12,685 nucleotides of DNA from Nitratidesulfovibrio sp044433065 (GCA_044433065.1 JAWXUA010000082.1:1-12685), one strand, 5' to 3'; positions 6,301 to 12,685 are shown, counted from the first letter of the stretch. Numbers and translations are program-made. Notes: generated by a model from the letters alone, not told the origin.

Positions 6301-6804
6301 CTAAACCTTACCGGTGTGACCAAAACCACCAGCACCGCGCGCTGTATCACTCAGGCTGTCTACGGCTTCAACACAAGCGTGGTATACCGGTTGCAATACA
6401 AGTTGCGCGATACGGTCACCACGGTGGACGGTGCGCTCTTCATTAGAAGTATTCAGGAGCCAGACAATGAGTTCACCACGATAATCAGCATCGATGACGC
6501 CAACACCTTGAGCCATGGTGAGCCCGTGCTTGGCACCGAGGCCACTGCGAGAATAGACGAAGCCAGCAATGCCTGCTTGCATAATTTCCATGCAAATCCC
6601 CGTAGGAATGGCGTGGCGTGCACCTGCTGCAATGGTGATGCTATCAGGCTGGCCTGCTTGCTGGTCTAGCTCCCAACAAGCACGTAAATCAAGACCGGCT
6701 GAGGCTTCTGTAGCATAACACAAGCCATTGCTATGGCTGTATAATTCTTCGCTATCTCGCAAGTAGAGAATTTTCATGGCAACATGATTAACAATATTGT
6801 TCAC
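6301..6804 (-). CDS. dut: dUTP diphosphatase (dUTPase)
   Basis: A 167-residue homotrimeric-type dUTPase that hydrolyses dUTP to dUMP and pyrophosphate, keeping uracil out of DNA and supplying thymidylate synthesis. The five family motifs are visible in order: ASAGLDLRA (34-42), PTGICMEI, SRSGLGAKHGLTM followed by VIDADYRGE with the catalytic Asp, RGDRIAQLVLQPV, and the C-terminal RGAGGFGHTG, where His takes the place of the commoner Ser. The GTG start at 6804 is favoured because AAGGAG lies nine bases upstream; the next in-frame ATG at 6777 has no such site. The N-terminus is slightly longer than usual. trmFO is divergent from it across a 367-base gap. Confidence 0.93.
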   Translation of the reverse strand: MNNIVNHVAMKILYLRDSEELYSHSNGLCYATEASAGLDLRACWELDQQAGQPDSITIAAGARHAIPTGICMEIMQAGIAGFVYSRSGLGAKHGLTMAQGVGVIDADYRGELIVWLLNTSNEERTVHRGDRIAQLVLQPVYHACVEAVDSLSDTARGAGGFGHTGKV

Positions 6805-6851
6805 AGTAGAAAGCTCCTTGAAAACACATTTTTACAGCTACAAACACGGTT

Positions 6852-6880
6852 TGTCTATGCCTGACAGGGCCACAAGTCAA
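6852..6880 (-). promoter_or_regulatory. Candidate dut promoter
   Basis: Minus-strand TTGACT (complement of 6875-6880) and TAGACA (complement of 6852-6857) are spaced by 17 bases, about 48 bases before the dut start. The -10 match is only moderate. A 6-bp hairpin ACAAAC-ACG-GTTTGT (6840-6854) overlaps it. Confidence 0.35.
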
Positions 6881-6965
6881 AATATCTTCTGTACTTTTCA
6901 TATTTTTTACAAAATTGGCGTTAACTACCCTTTTTCCCTTCCCTCTTCTCCTCAAACTGAACTAT

Positions 6966-6994
6966 TTGCACTGTGGCCCACCTTACTATATATG
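6966..6994 (+). promoter_or_regulatory. Candidate trmFO promoter
   Basis: TTGCAC (6966-6971) and TATATG (6989-6994) are spaced by 17 bases. A start here would give a leader of about 170 bases that includes the triple-hairpin block at 7065-7136. With the dut promoter candidate and the C/T-rich stretch at about 6928-6950, this accounts for the 6805-7035 gap; nothing else is visible there. Confidence 0.35.
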
Positions 6995-7035
6995 GTTACG
7001 AAAGTTTGAGTATGGGGATACGTATCATTCACCTC

Positions 7036-7140
7036 ACAAATTCCCATCGACCCTAAAAAGGATTCCAAAGGCCTAAGCCTTTGGTGGGGTTCTTAGGGAC
7101 AACGCCCCTAAGCAGGGTCTGGGGCAGAGCCCCAGAAAAA
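7036..7140. repeat. Composite three-hairpin repeat before trmFO
   Basis: It begins with ACAAATTCCCATCG (7036-7049), identical to 12642-12655. Three hairpins follow: CCAAAGGC-CTAA-GCCTTTGG (7065-7084), CTTAGGG with CCCTAAG (7092-7112), and TCTGGGGC-AGA-GCCCCAGA (7118-7136). AGGGTCTGGGG at 7114-7124 also matches the complement of the 6092 repeat junction. This is a diverged, longer copy of the same intergenic family. It ends about 30 bases before the trmFO start. Confidence 0.7.
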
Positions 7141-7171
7141 ATCCCCTTATATATCACATAACGGAGTCACC

Positions 7172-8608
7172 GTGAATATAGCGATTATTGGCGCAGGCCT
7201 TGCTGGCTGTGAATGCGCATTAAAATTAGCAGAAAATGGCATCGCCACAACCTTGTTTGAAATGAAACCAGAGCAGTATTCTCCAGCTCATTCCAGTGCC
7301 AATCTGGCAGAACTCGTGTGCTCAAATTCCTTGCGCTCTGACGACCTCACTTCTGGCATTGGCCTTTTAAAGCAAGAGATGCGCGAACTTGGTAGCCGCA
7401 TTATGGCAGCCGCTGATGCCACGCGTGTTCCTGCTGGCAAGGCTCTTGCCGTTGACCGCGAACTTTTTTCTGAACACATGACTAAGGCTGTTGAAGATGA
7501 ACAGCTCATCACCTTGGTGCGCCAAGAAGTACCTAGCCTTGACGCTGAAGTGCTTAAGGGCTTTGACATCATTGTGGTAACCGCTGGCCCATTGGCGAGC
7601 GAAAGCCTTGGACAAAGCATTCTTGAACGTGTAGGCGGTCAACTCTATTTTTACGATGCCATTGCGCCCATCATTGCAGCGGAATCCATTGACATGAGCA
7701 TTGCTTTCTGGGGTTCGCGCTATGAGCAGGAAGACGCCTATTTAGTCCGCCATCCACGCGATCCAGAAGTCCCCTTCTCTAACGGTACTCCAGAACTGCT
7801 CGACTATGTAGATGAAGCCGATCGCCCAGAAATTGGCGACTACATCAATTGCCCCATGAACAAGGACGAATACCAAGCCTTCTACGACGCACTCATGGCT
7901 GCAGAAAAGGTCCCTTCGCACAATTTTGAGAAGGAAATCCACTTCGAAGGCTGCATGCCCATCGAAGCTCTTGCCGAGCGTGGACAACGTACCCTTGTGT
8001 TCGGTCCCTTCAAGCCCGTTGGCTTCGTGGACCCACGCACTGGCCGCCGCCCTTACGCTGTTGTGCAACTTCGCGTTGAAAACCACAACAAGACCACCTT
8101 CAATATTGTGGGCTGTCAGACTAAGCTTAAATATGCTGAGCAGGACCGCGTCTTCCGCCTCATCCCTGGTCTTCAGCACGCCGAATTTGTGCGCCATGGC
8201 AGCATGCACCGCAACACCTATGTCAACGCGCCCAAAGTCCTTGCCCACGACTTATCCCTCGTTGGTCATCCCAATATTTTCCTTGCTGGGCAAATCACTG
8301 GCGTTGAAGGGTATCTCGAGTCTGCCGCCTGTGGTCTCTGGCTTGGTATAGCCCTAGCCCACCGTATCAAGCACAGCGTCGACCTCACGCCACCCTCTGA
8401 TTGCACAGCCCTAGGTGCCCTTCTCAACCATCTGCGCGTGCCAGCCAAAAACTTTCAGCCGTCCAACGTCAACTTTGGCCTCATGCCCGAGCTCGGCCTC
8501 CGCGCCAAAAAGAAAGAGCGCAAGCCCATCTACAGTGCTCGAGCTCGCGAAGCTTTTGCGGCTTGGTTGGAAGACGGCCAAGGGACTCTGCCCCTTGAAC
8601 CCCGCTAA
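7172..8608 (+). CDS. trmFO: Folate-dependent tRNA (uracil-5-)-methyltransferase TrmFO
   Basis: A 478-residue FAD enzyme (formerly Gid) that makes 5-methyluridine at position 54 of the tRNA T-loop, using methylenetetrahydrofolate as carbon donor and reduced FAD. The N-terminus is the dinucleotide-binding loop IAIIGAGLAGCECALKLAENG (written here as IAIIGAGLAGCE then CALKLAENG, residues 3-23). Family hallmarks follow: CSNSLRSDD, PAGKALAVDRE, YFYDAIAPI, the EGCMPIEALAERG and GPFKPVGF segments, and a second FAD-contact region with FLAGQITGVEGY-type sequence near residue 370. It is slightly longer than many homologs because of a C-terminal tail containing lysine-rich KKKERKPIYSARARE. The GTG start at 7172 has GGAG five bases upstream. 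It is divergent from dut and followed by a glycosyltransferase-like gene on the same strand. Confidence 0.95.
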   Translation: MNIAIIGAGLAGCECALKLAENGIATTLFEMKPEQYSPAHSSANLAELVCSNSLRSDDLTSGIGLLKQEMRELGSRIMAAADATRVPAGKALAVDRELFSEHMTKAVEDEQLITLVRQEVPSLDAEVLKGFDIIVVTAGPLASESLGQSILERVGGQLYFYDAIAPIIAAESIDMSIAFWGSRYEQEDAYLVRHPRDPEVPFSNGTPELLDYVDEADRPEIGDYINCPMNKDEYQAFYDALMAAEKVPSHNFEKEIHFEGCMPIEALAERGQRTLVFGPFKPVGFVDPRTGRRPYAVVQLRVENHNKTTFNIVGCQTKLKYAEQDRVFRLIPGLQHAEFVRHGSMHRNTYVNAPKVLAHDLSLVGHPNIFLAGQITGVEGYLESAACGLWLGIALAHRIKHSVDLTPPSDCTALGALLNHLRVPAKNFQPSNVNFGLMPELGLRAKKKERKPIYSARAREAFAAWLEDGQGTLPLEPR

Positions 8609-8650
8609 AGGCCAAATATCTGTAAAGATGTCCTTTAGAATCCTTTTTAG
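8605..8650 (+). terminator. Weak terminator-like hairpin overlapping trmFO stop
   Basis: CTAAAGG (8605-8611), which contains the stop codon, pairs with CCTTTAG (8632-8638), and an inner ATCT-GTAA-AGAT helix is nested within. AATCCTTTTT follows. It could end trmFO transcription, though the U-run is offset from the stem. The rest of 8651-8727 holds no recognisable element. Confidence 0.35.
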
Positions 8651-8727
8651 GGCTGATGAAGTAATGTGTGGCGAGTTTTTGAGCCGCGTGGATGGTACAT
8701 TGTAGTTTTTTTGGGAAATGAAAGAGT

Positions 8728-10029
8728 ATGAAAATAAGTATTATTATACCCACTTGGAACCAATGGCAGGCAACACTTGCATGTTTGAAGAGTGTAAAAG
8801 CATATAGCGGAGAAGCGAAGAGTTTAGGCTGTGAGCTTGAAGTCATTGTCGTGGGTTGCGGTGCCAACGAGGCCACAACCAAAGAATTTATGCCTTTAGG
8901 TACGGGGCTTTTTGGGCAGAATTTTACGCATTTGCGTTTGCCCATAAACACCAGTTTTGCCGCTGCATGCAATCAAGGGGCCGCCTATGCCACAGGGCAA
9001 GTACTGTTCTTTTTAAGCTGTATGGCTGAACTTACTGAGGGCTGGCTTACACCGCTTATGACCCGTATTTGTGATGGGAATGAGCACGGAATACATCCCA
9101 AGATGGGGGCCCTTGCGCCGCTTACTGTCTATAAAGAAGATGGGATAGCAGGGAACACGGGCCGTGTGCATCATTGTGGTATAGCCTTCACGCCGTCCTT
9201 ACAACCACAGAATATCTATGCACAATTCCCAGAGGACCATCCTGCTGTCCATGCCAAGCACGACGTGCAAGCTCTGTCTGGTATTGCGCTTATGGTGACC
9301 ATTGCGGCCTTCAAACAATGTGGTGGATTTCATCAAGGATATGAAGGCACAAATCCAAACCCTGCTGACATTGAGCTCTGTTGCCGCTTGCGTGATAACG
9401 GCTTCACCTTGCATATGGTCACAGAAAGTCGTGTACTCTTCACTGAAGAAATGCGCGTGACTAAGGCTCAAAAAGATCAAGACGCCACCAACGCCAATAT
9501 GCTCACCACCCGATGCTCTGGGGCCTTCCGTCCAGATATGCATACCATGGCTCTGCACGATGGTTTTGCTGTGGCTCTCACGCCGTGGCTCGGTATCTAT
9601 ATAACCATGGCACCAGAACAAGACGCCGCCCTCACGGAACAAAATCTTGATGTCTTTGACATGGCCATTTGTTGGGAAACCCTGAACCGTGAACCGCTCT
9701 GGCAAGGTGGTTATCAAATCATGTGCGCTATGCTTGAAGATGCTCACATGTTTGCCCAAAGCACAGGCCTACGCCTCTTGCAAACGGCCTTTTTTCCAGC
9801 CATGCCCCATTACCGATTACTCGCCCAAACAGCAGCCCAAGCAGGCCATGATGACTTAGCCCAAAAGGCTCATGCTGAAGTGGAACGCCTCGGTCATATG
9901 CTCGAAGATATTGATTTTCTCATCAATAAAGCACGCAAGCTAGCACAATGGGGTCACCAAGCAGGTGATGCCGTCATTGAGTCTCTATATATCGGTTGGC
10001 TCACGGATTTAGGCTTGAGTGTAGAATAA
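8728..10029 (+). CDS. Glycosyltransferase family 2-fold protein, acidic motif residues missing
   Basis: A 433-residue protein. Residues 1-240 follow the GT-A fold of family 2 glycosyltransferases: SIIIPTWNQWQATLACLKS (4-22), NTSFAAACNQGAAYATG (74-90), a short ELTEGWLTPLM (101-111), SGIALMVTIAAFKQCGGF (184-201) and a following IELCCRLRDNGF. Three acidic positions usual in the family look replaced: the VVDNGS-type Asp reads VVGCGA (41-46), the DxD site reads LSCMAE (96-101), and the ED before the acceptor helix reads PAD (212-214). Residues 270-433 are helical and alanine-rich, without recognised motifs, perhaps TPR-like. It may be an inactive or repurposed transferase; a true activity on glycans cannot be excluded. 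The start ATG 8728 has only a purine-rich GAAAGAG nearby. No membrane segment or signal peptide is seen. Confidence 0.75.
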   Translation: MKISIIIPTWNQWQATLACLKSVKAYSGEAKSLGCELEVIVVGCGANEATTKEFMPLGTGLFGQNFTHLRLPINTSFAAACNQGAAYATGQVLFFLSCMAELTEGWLTPLMTRICDGNEHGIHPKMGALAPLTVYKEDGIAGNTGRVHHCGIAFTPSLQPQNIYAQFPEDHPAVHAKHDVQALSGIALMVTIAAFKQCGGFHQGYEGTNPNPADIELCCRLRDNGFTLHMVTESRVLFTEEMRVTKAQKDQDATNANMLTTRCSGAFRPDMHTMALHDGFAVALTPWLGIYITMAPEQDAALTEQNLDVFDMAICWETLNREPLWQGGYQIMCAMLEDAHMFAQSTGLRLLQTAFFPAMPHYRLLAQTAAQAGHDDLAQKAHAEVERLGHMLEDIDFLINKARKLAQWGHQAGDAVIESLYIGWLTDLGLSVE

Positions 10030-10044
10030 GGTATGGCAGTAAAC

Positions 10045-10087
10045 ATAACAGACTGAGGCAGGAAATATTCCAGCCTCAGTCTGTTAT
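10045..10087. terminator. Bidirectional terminator between convergent genes
   Basis: ATAACAGACTGAGGC (10045-10059) and GCCTCAGTCTGTTAT (10073-10087) are perfect 15-bp inverted arms with a 13-base loop. It sits in the 62-base gap between the ends of the convergent glycosyltransferase-like and Rrf2 genes, so it can serve both. Neither side has a long U-tract, although the stem itself ends in TTAT on both strands. Confidence 0.75.
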
Positions 10088-10091
10088 ATCA

Positions 10092-10706
10092 TTACAAATC
10101 GCTTTTGAACTTCAACAGGTCTGCCAAAGAAATTTTTGCAAGGGTATCCTCAAGGGCATGTGTGACATGGGACCATGCATGCCTCATAGCGCAATCGCCA
10201 GCGCGTTCGCAAGCTGTTTTAGATCCGCTACATGTCCCTTTACTCGTAACACAATTGGCAAGCTGTATGCCACCCTCCATAATCTGCATAACCTCATCTA
10301 AAGAAATGAGTTCAGGTGAGCGCGTCAAACTATGCCCACCAGCGGCTCCACGGGTACTCGTGGTCAAACCACCGTGCTTTAAGGCTTTTAAAATTTGCTC
10401 AGTAAATTGAACAGTAACGCCTGTTTCTTGCGCCAAAACGTGAGAACTTACGGGCGAAGGCTTAGGAACCTCGTCGCAAGGGCGTGCATAGGCATCACAA
10501 GGGTCCGCATAGGTATTATAAGGATGTGCATAAGCATCACAAAGATGTGCATAGTCATCACTATTTGTAGCCATCTCGTTTACTAAAGAAGCATTTTCTG
10601 CGTTTTCAGGCTGAGCAGAAGGTACATAACTCGTTGTTTTTTCTTGGGCACGTGCGAGTGCTAACAAAATCCGTGCCGCATACCGAGTTTTCGCGGAAAC
10701 CTTCAT
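10092..10706 (-). CDS. Rrf2-family regulator with repeat insertion
   Basis: A 204-residue Rrf2 (IscR/NsrR-like) winged helix-turn-helix regulator. MKVSAKTRYAARILLALARA forms helix 1, VSSHVLAQETGVTVQFTEQI (87-106) contains the HTH, and LTTSTRGAAGGHSLTRSPE is the wing. The Fe-S-type cysteines are Cys152, 159, 166 and 172, followed by a His in CAMRHAW; the last three match IscR spacing (C-x6-C-x5-C here against C-x5-C-x5-C). About 60 extra residues (22-84) sit between helix 1 and the HTH and include four heptads beginning YA-, with three more cysteines. Typical family members are about 140-160 residues. The ATG at 10706 is preceded by AGGGG with six bases spacing; the ATG at 10709 is possible. 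Its own promoter region precedes it, and autoregulation is plausible. Target genes are unknown. Confidence 0.85.
   Translation of the reverse strand: MKVSAKTRYAARILLALARAQEKTTSYVPSAQPENAENASLVNEMATNSDDYAHLCDAYAHPYNTYADPCDAYARPCDEVPKPSPVSSHVLAQETGVTVQFTEQILKALKHGGLTTSTRGAAGGHSLTRSPELISLDEVMQIMEGGIQLANCVTSKGTCSGSKTACERAGDCAMRHAWSHVTHALEDTLAKISLADLLKFKSDL
10470..10553 (-). repeat. Four 21-bp tandem repeats inside the Rrf2 gene
   Basis: Four in-frame units of 21 bp encode YAHLCDA, YAHPYNT, YADPCDA and YARPCDE. On the plus strand each unit starts GCATA (10486, 10507, 10528, 10549) and two of them share GCATCACAA. Units differ by point changes. The 21-bp period keeps the frame, so copy-number change would vary only the linker length. 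Confidence 0.8.
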
Positions 10707-10944
10707 CATACACCCCTTTAGTATCACAATATAAGCTTTAGACTACAGCAAACTCTTTTGTATAACGCACTACTACATTGAAAAAGACAATTAGGCTAGC
10801 TTTTTTTCATAGTTTTGACAAAAAATTCTCTTCTAGTACATTACAGGTCCTATATATGCAGCTAATATATAATAGCTCTACAAAAATGATACATACAATA
10901 TAAATTGAATAGTCAAACAGTAGTACCAACAAAAAATTCCACAA
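10707..10944. promoter_or_regulatory. AT-rich upstream region of the Rrf2 gene
   Basis: A 238-base gap before the Rrf2 start. It contains an imperfect 18-bp palindrome at 10860-10877 (AGCTAATATATAATAGCT, eight of nine pairs matching), a minus-strand TTGACT near 10918 and, on the plus strand, TTGACA (10815-10820) with TACATT 16 bases later. Several promoters are possible in such AT-rich DNA and I cannot choose one. The palindrome is an operator candidate. Confidence 0.35.
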
Positions 10945-11613
10945 TCATGAACGCACAAGTTCCAAAACCCCAGCACCTGCCCAAACTTTATGGCGCACAA
11001 CCCTTTGCAAACCAAGACGCGTAATCAGGCCTTCCACAGCTCCTTGCCTCATAAACGCCTTATAATTTTGATAATGCTCGCCACCTACAAGACGCTCCAC
11101 GAGAAACGCAAGCCATGCTGCTGGTACTTCAATATTCCGTTCAGCCATACAATAATCCAAAATAAGCAAGGATTTAGACACGCGCAAAGCTTCATGCACA
11201 AGGGCCTCAGCACTGGCCATGGGCATTTCATGTAGAGCAAGGCTAACTATGGCCACGTCAAACGTTGCATCAATAAAAGGCAAACACGTTGCATCAGAAC
11301 GCATCACCATGAAAGGAGCCCTACCCAATGTGGCCTGTTTTTTTGCTGTTTGTTGTGCCACCTGCAACATACCACGCGACATATCGACCCCATAAATATG
11401 CATGGTCGTGTCCTTGGCGTCAGGCAGATTTATGCTAAGCTCTTGAAATTTTTCCAATTGCTTACCCGTACCACAGCAGATGTCCAAAATACGATGCGCC
11501 CCCTGCTCATGGCACAAACGAGCTACACGTCTGCGCGTGGAAGCAAGAAAGGGTTCAACGCAAGTATCATAATATGCAGCAACACCACCATAAGCATCAA
11601 TTTCTACGGACAT
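10945..11613 (-). CDS. Class I SAM-dependent methyltransferase
   Basis: A 222-residue methyltransferase of the Methyltransf_11/UbiE-like group. The SAM-binding motif I is RILDICCGTGKQLEKF (41-56); YGVDMSRGMLQVA carries the acidic residue that binds the ribose; SDATCLPFIDATFDVAIVSLALHEMP covers the adenine-binding and post-motif strands. The C-terminal half, with HYQNYKAFMRQGAVEGLI, probably forms the acceptor cap. I chose ATG 11613, where AAAGG overlaps the stop of the upstream HD gene and lies about ten bases before the start; the longer reading from 11652 would overlap that gene and has no added motif. The 13-base gap indicates an operon with the HD gene. The substrate is unknown; small molecules or quinone-like lipids are both possible. 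Confidence 0.83.
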   Translation of the reverse strand: MSVEIDAYGGVAAYYDTCVEPFLASTRRRVARLCHEQGAHRILDICCGTGKQLEKFQELSINLPDAKDTTMHIYGVDMSRGMLQVAQQTAKKQATLGRAPFMVMRSDATCLPFIDATFDVAIVSLALHEMPMASAEALVHEALRVSKSLLILDYCMAERNIEVPAAWLAFLVERLVGGEHYQNYKAFMRQGAVEGLITRLGLQRVVRHKVWAGAGVLELVRS

Positions 11614-11626
11614 TTTTTCTAGACCT

Positions 11627-12565
11627 TTAGCGTAGTGTTTTTTCGCCGACAAATGGCGTAAGCGGTTCTAATAAATATGCCGTGAGCTCCGACATCACAT
11701 CATTTTGCGGCAAGCCTGCAAAAATATCATGCATCAAACCAGACATGGCTAAGCGCTCAAGGCTTGCTGGAAAACGAAACTCTTGTATCCATGTCCCCAT
11801 GACGATGCGGAAATCATTGATGTACCGCATGTCCGTATACTTTGCTACACGACCAGCCAAAGCATCTTTGACAACAGCCTCTGACCACAATTCAGGCTCA
11901 TCTTTGACGTGCATGGTCACCACATTGTGGCCATCTTTATTGGCCTGCTTTTTGGCTTCTTCAAGAGAGGCAAAAGACAATTGTGGTGCCATAATCCGCA
12001 CAATATCAAGCTTATCTGCATCCCGTACCACATCAGTAACAATGCGCAATGTATCAGTAATCGTATTCGGTAGGATATATCGATTATGCAAAGCCACAGC
12101 CCCAATGACGAGGCGGCGCACTGCATGATGCTCCCCTTGCAAGATGCCTTCACGTGCCAAGGTTCTTGCGCTTACTATTGCATGATTGACCGACAAGGCA
12201 TCGGCAAAAGTGCCATAATCACGGTATTGTGGAAAACGCCCCACGTCATGATACAAGGCCGCAAGATGACAAGCGTGAATAATATCAGCTCTATGAACGC
12301 CATCCTCTATGGCTCCAAGCTGATCCATAAAATCTTGTGACGCCACAATAGTCTTGGCATTGGCGAGCACTTTGGCAGTGTGCTCAATTTTCAGCAAAAA
12401 AGGACCTATATCACCCGTAGGACCTTGCCCACCTTGCCCATCTTGTCCATCTTGTCCACCTTGGCCACCTTGCCCACCTTGTCCATTCTTTGCTCTCTCG
12501 AGAAAACCTTCAGTATATGAGGCGAACCATGCTTCATGCCACGCCAACTTATCTTTAATCCCCAT
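11627..12565 (-). CDS. HD-domain phosphohydrolase-like protein with Gly-Gln-Gly linker
   Basis: A 312-residue protein with an HD metal-binding domain: His62 in KIEHTAKV, His106-Asp107 in ALYHDVGRFPQYRDYGTF, and Asp182 or Asp184 in RDADKLDIVR. These match the H...HD...D metal ligands of the superfamily, and the HDVGRFPQ context resembles uncharacterised HD proteins of anaerobes. The hydrolysed substrate (nucleotide or other phosphoester) cannot be inferred. A low-complexity segment of GQG/GQD triplets lies at about residues 28-48, between an N-terminal helix and the HD domain, and is encoded by a 9-bp tandem repeat. The ATG at 12565 has AGAGG five bases upstream and is preferred over ATG 12589. 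It is the first gene of a two-gene operon with the methyltransferase. Confidence 0.82.
   Translation of the reverse strand: MGIKDKLAWHEAWFASYTEGFLERAKNGQGGQGGQGGQDGQDGQGGQGPTGDIGPFLLKIEHTAKVLANAKTIVASQDFMDQLGAIEDGVHRADIIHACHLAALYHDVGRFPQYRDYGTFADALSVNHAIVSARTLAREGILQGEHHAVRRLVIGAVALHNRYILPNTITDTLRIVTDVVRDADKLDIVRIMAPQLSFASLEEAKKQANKDGHNVVTMHVKDEPELWSEAVVKDALAGRVAKYTDMRYINDFRIVMGTWIQEFRFPASLERLAMSGLMHDIFAGLPQNDVMSELTAYLLEPLTPFVGEKTLR
12423..12485 (-). repeat. Seven 9-bp tandem repeats in the HD gene
   Basis: Seven contiguous 9-bp units on the plus strand: CCTTGCCCA twice, TCTTGTCCA twice, CCTTGGCCA, CCTTGCCCA and CCTTGTCCA. On the coding strand they give the GQG/GQD tripeptides. The 9-bp period preserves the reading frame, so slippage would change linker length without breaking the gene. 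Confidence 0.85.
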
Positions 12566-12641
12566 GCTTTCCTCTCTATTACATCCCACCTGTATACTTT
12601 CCCCTCATCCCCCCATGCGCCGCGAATTTTTATTCGAAGAA

Positions 12642-12685
12642 ACAAATTCCCATCGTTATTAAAAGTCTTTGAAGAGGGAGGGGGT
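12642..12685. repeat. Intergenic repeat, cut by window end
   Basis: ACAAATTCCCATCG (12642-12655) is identical to 7036-7049. The AAAAGTCTTTGAA (12660-12672) and GGGAGGGGGT that follow are the reverse complement of the tail of the 6092 repeat. The G-rich hairpin expected next lies beyond the window. It is upstream of the HD gene; the remaining 12566-12641 contains a small CGAAT-TTTT-ATTCG hairpin (12623-12636) and no clear promoter. Confidence 0.65.

Noticed and set aside
7118..7136. Third hairpin read as a rho-independent terminator
   Set aside because: On the plus strand it is followed by A residues, and on the minus strand by CCCTGC, so neither direction has the U-tract needed.
8652..8675. 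CTGATGA motif, possible hammerhead ribozyme core
   Set aside because: The required GAAA core element and three-helix arrangement are not found nearby.
10470..10553. Repeats as a possible CRISPR array
   Set aside because: The units are contiguous 21-bp tandem repeats with no unique spacers and lie in frame within a coding gene.

Overview
The window looks like a chromosomal segment of a Desulfovibrionaceae-type bacterium (Desulfovibrio or a close relative) of moderate GC content. This is an inference from three things: G-rich intergenic hairpin repeats ending in CCCCCAG beside an AAAGACTTTT module, a style familiar from Desulfovibrio genomes; the folate-dependent tRNA methyltransferase TrmFO; and an Fe-S type Rrf2 regulator. 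No rRNA, tRNA, transposase, integrase or CRISPR array was seen.

Left part (1-4850), all on the minus strand. A four-gene polar amino-acid ABC importer is read in the order ATPase (3592-4320), periplasmic binding protein (2589-3404), permease (1693-2394), permease (994-1683). It ends in a clear rho-independent terminator (936-973). prmA (ribosomal protein L11 methyltransferase) follows only 34 bases beyond that terminator. A perfect 13-bp hairpin separates the binding-protein gene from the permeases and probably gives unequal expression within the operon. The importer has a candidate promoter and leader at 4321-4485, and an AT-rich gene-free stretch lies behind it.

Middle part (4768-7171). 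argD (acetylornithine aminotransferase) has its own terminator (4768-4799). dut (dUTPase) is also on the minus strand and starts at GTG. A 22-base-arm hairpin repeat separates the two. The 367-base gap between dut and the divergent trmFO holds facing promoter candidates and a three-hairpin repeat block.

Right part (7172-12685). trmFO and a glycosyltransferase-fold protein lie on the plus strand. The glycosyltransferase has lost the usual acidic nucleotide and metal-binding residues. A 15-bp hairpin (10045-10087) separates them from convergent minus-strand genes: an HD-domain hydrolase and a class I methyltransferase (13-base gap, probably one operon), then an Rrf2-family regulator with its own upstream region. 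Both the Rrf2 and HD proteins carry in-frame DNA tandem repeats (21-bp and 9-bp units). The Rrf2 repeat sits inside the DNA-binding domain between helix 1 and the helix-turn-helix, which is the most unusual feature here.

Most of the window is ordinary housekeeping and transport. I do not see a complete new multi-gene system. The best leads are the repeat-bearing Rrf2 regulator, the apparently degenerate glycosyltransferase and the dispersed hairpin repeat family. Starts were chosen by Shine-Dalgarno spacing and family N-termini. Product names come from motif recognition without database searches.
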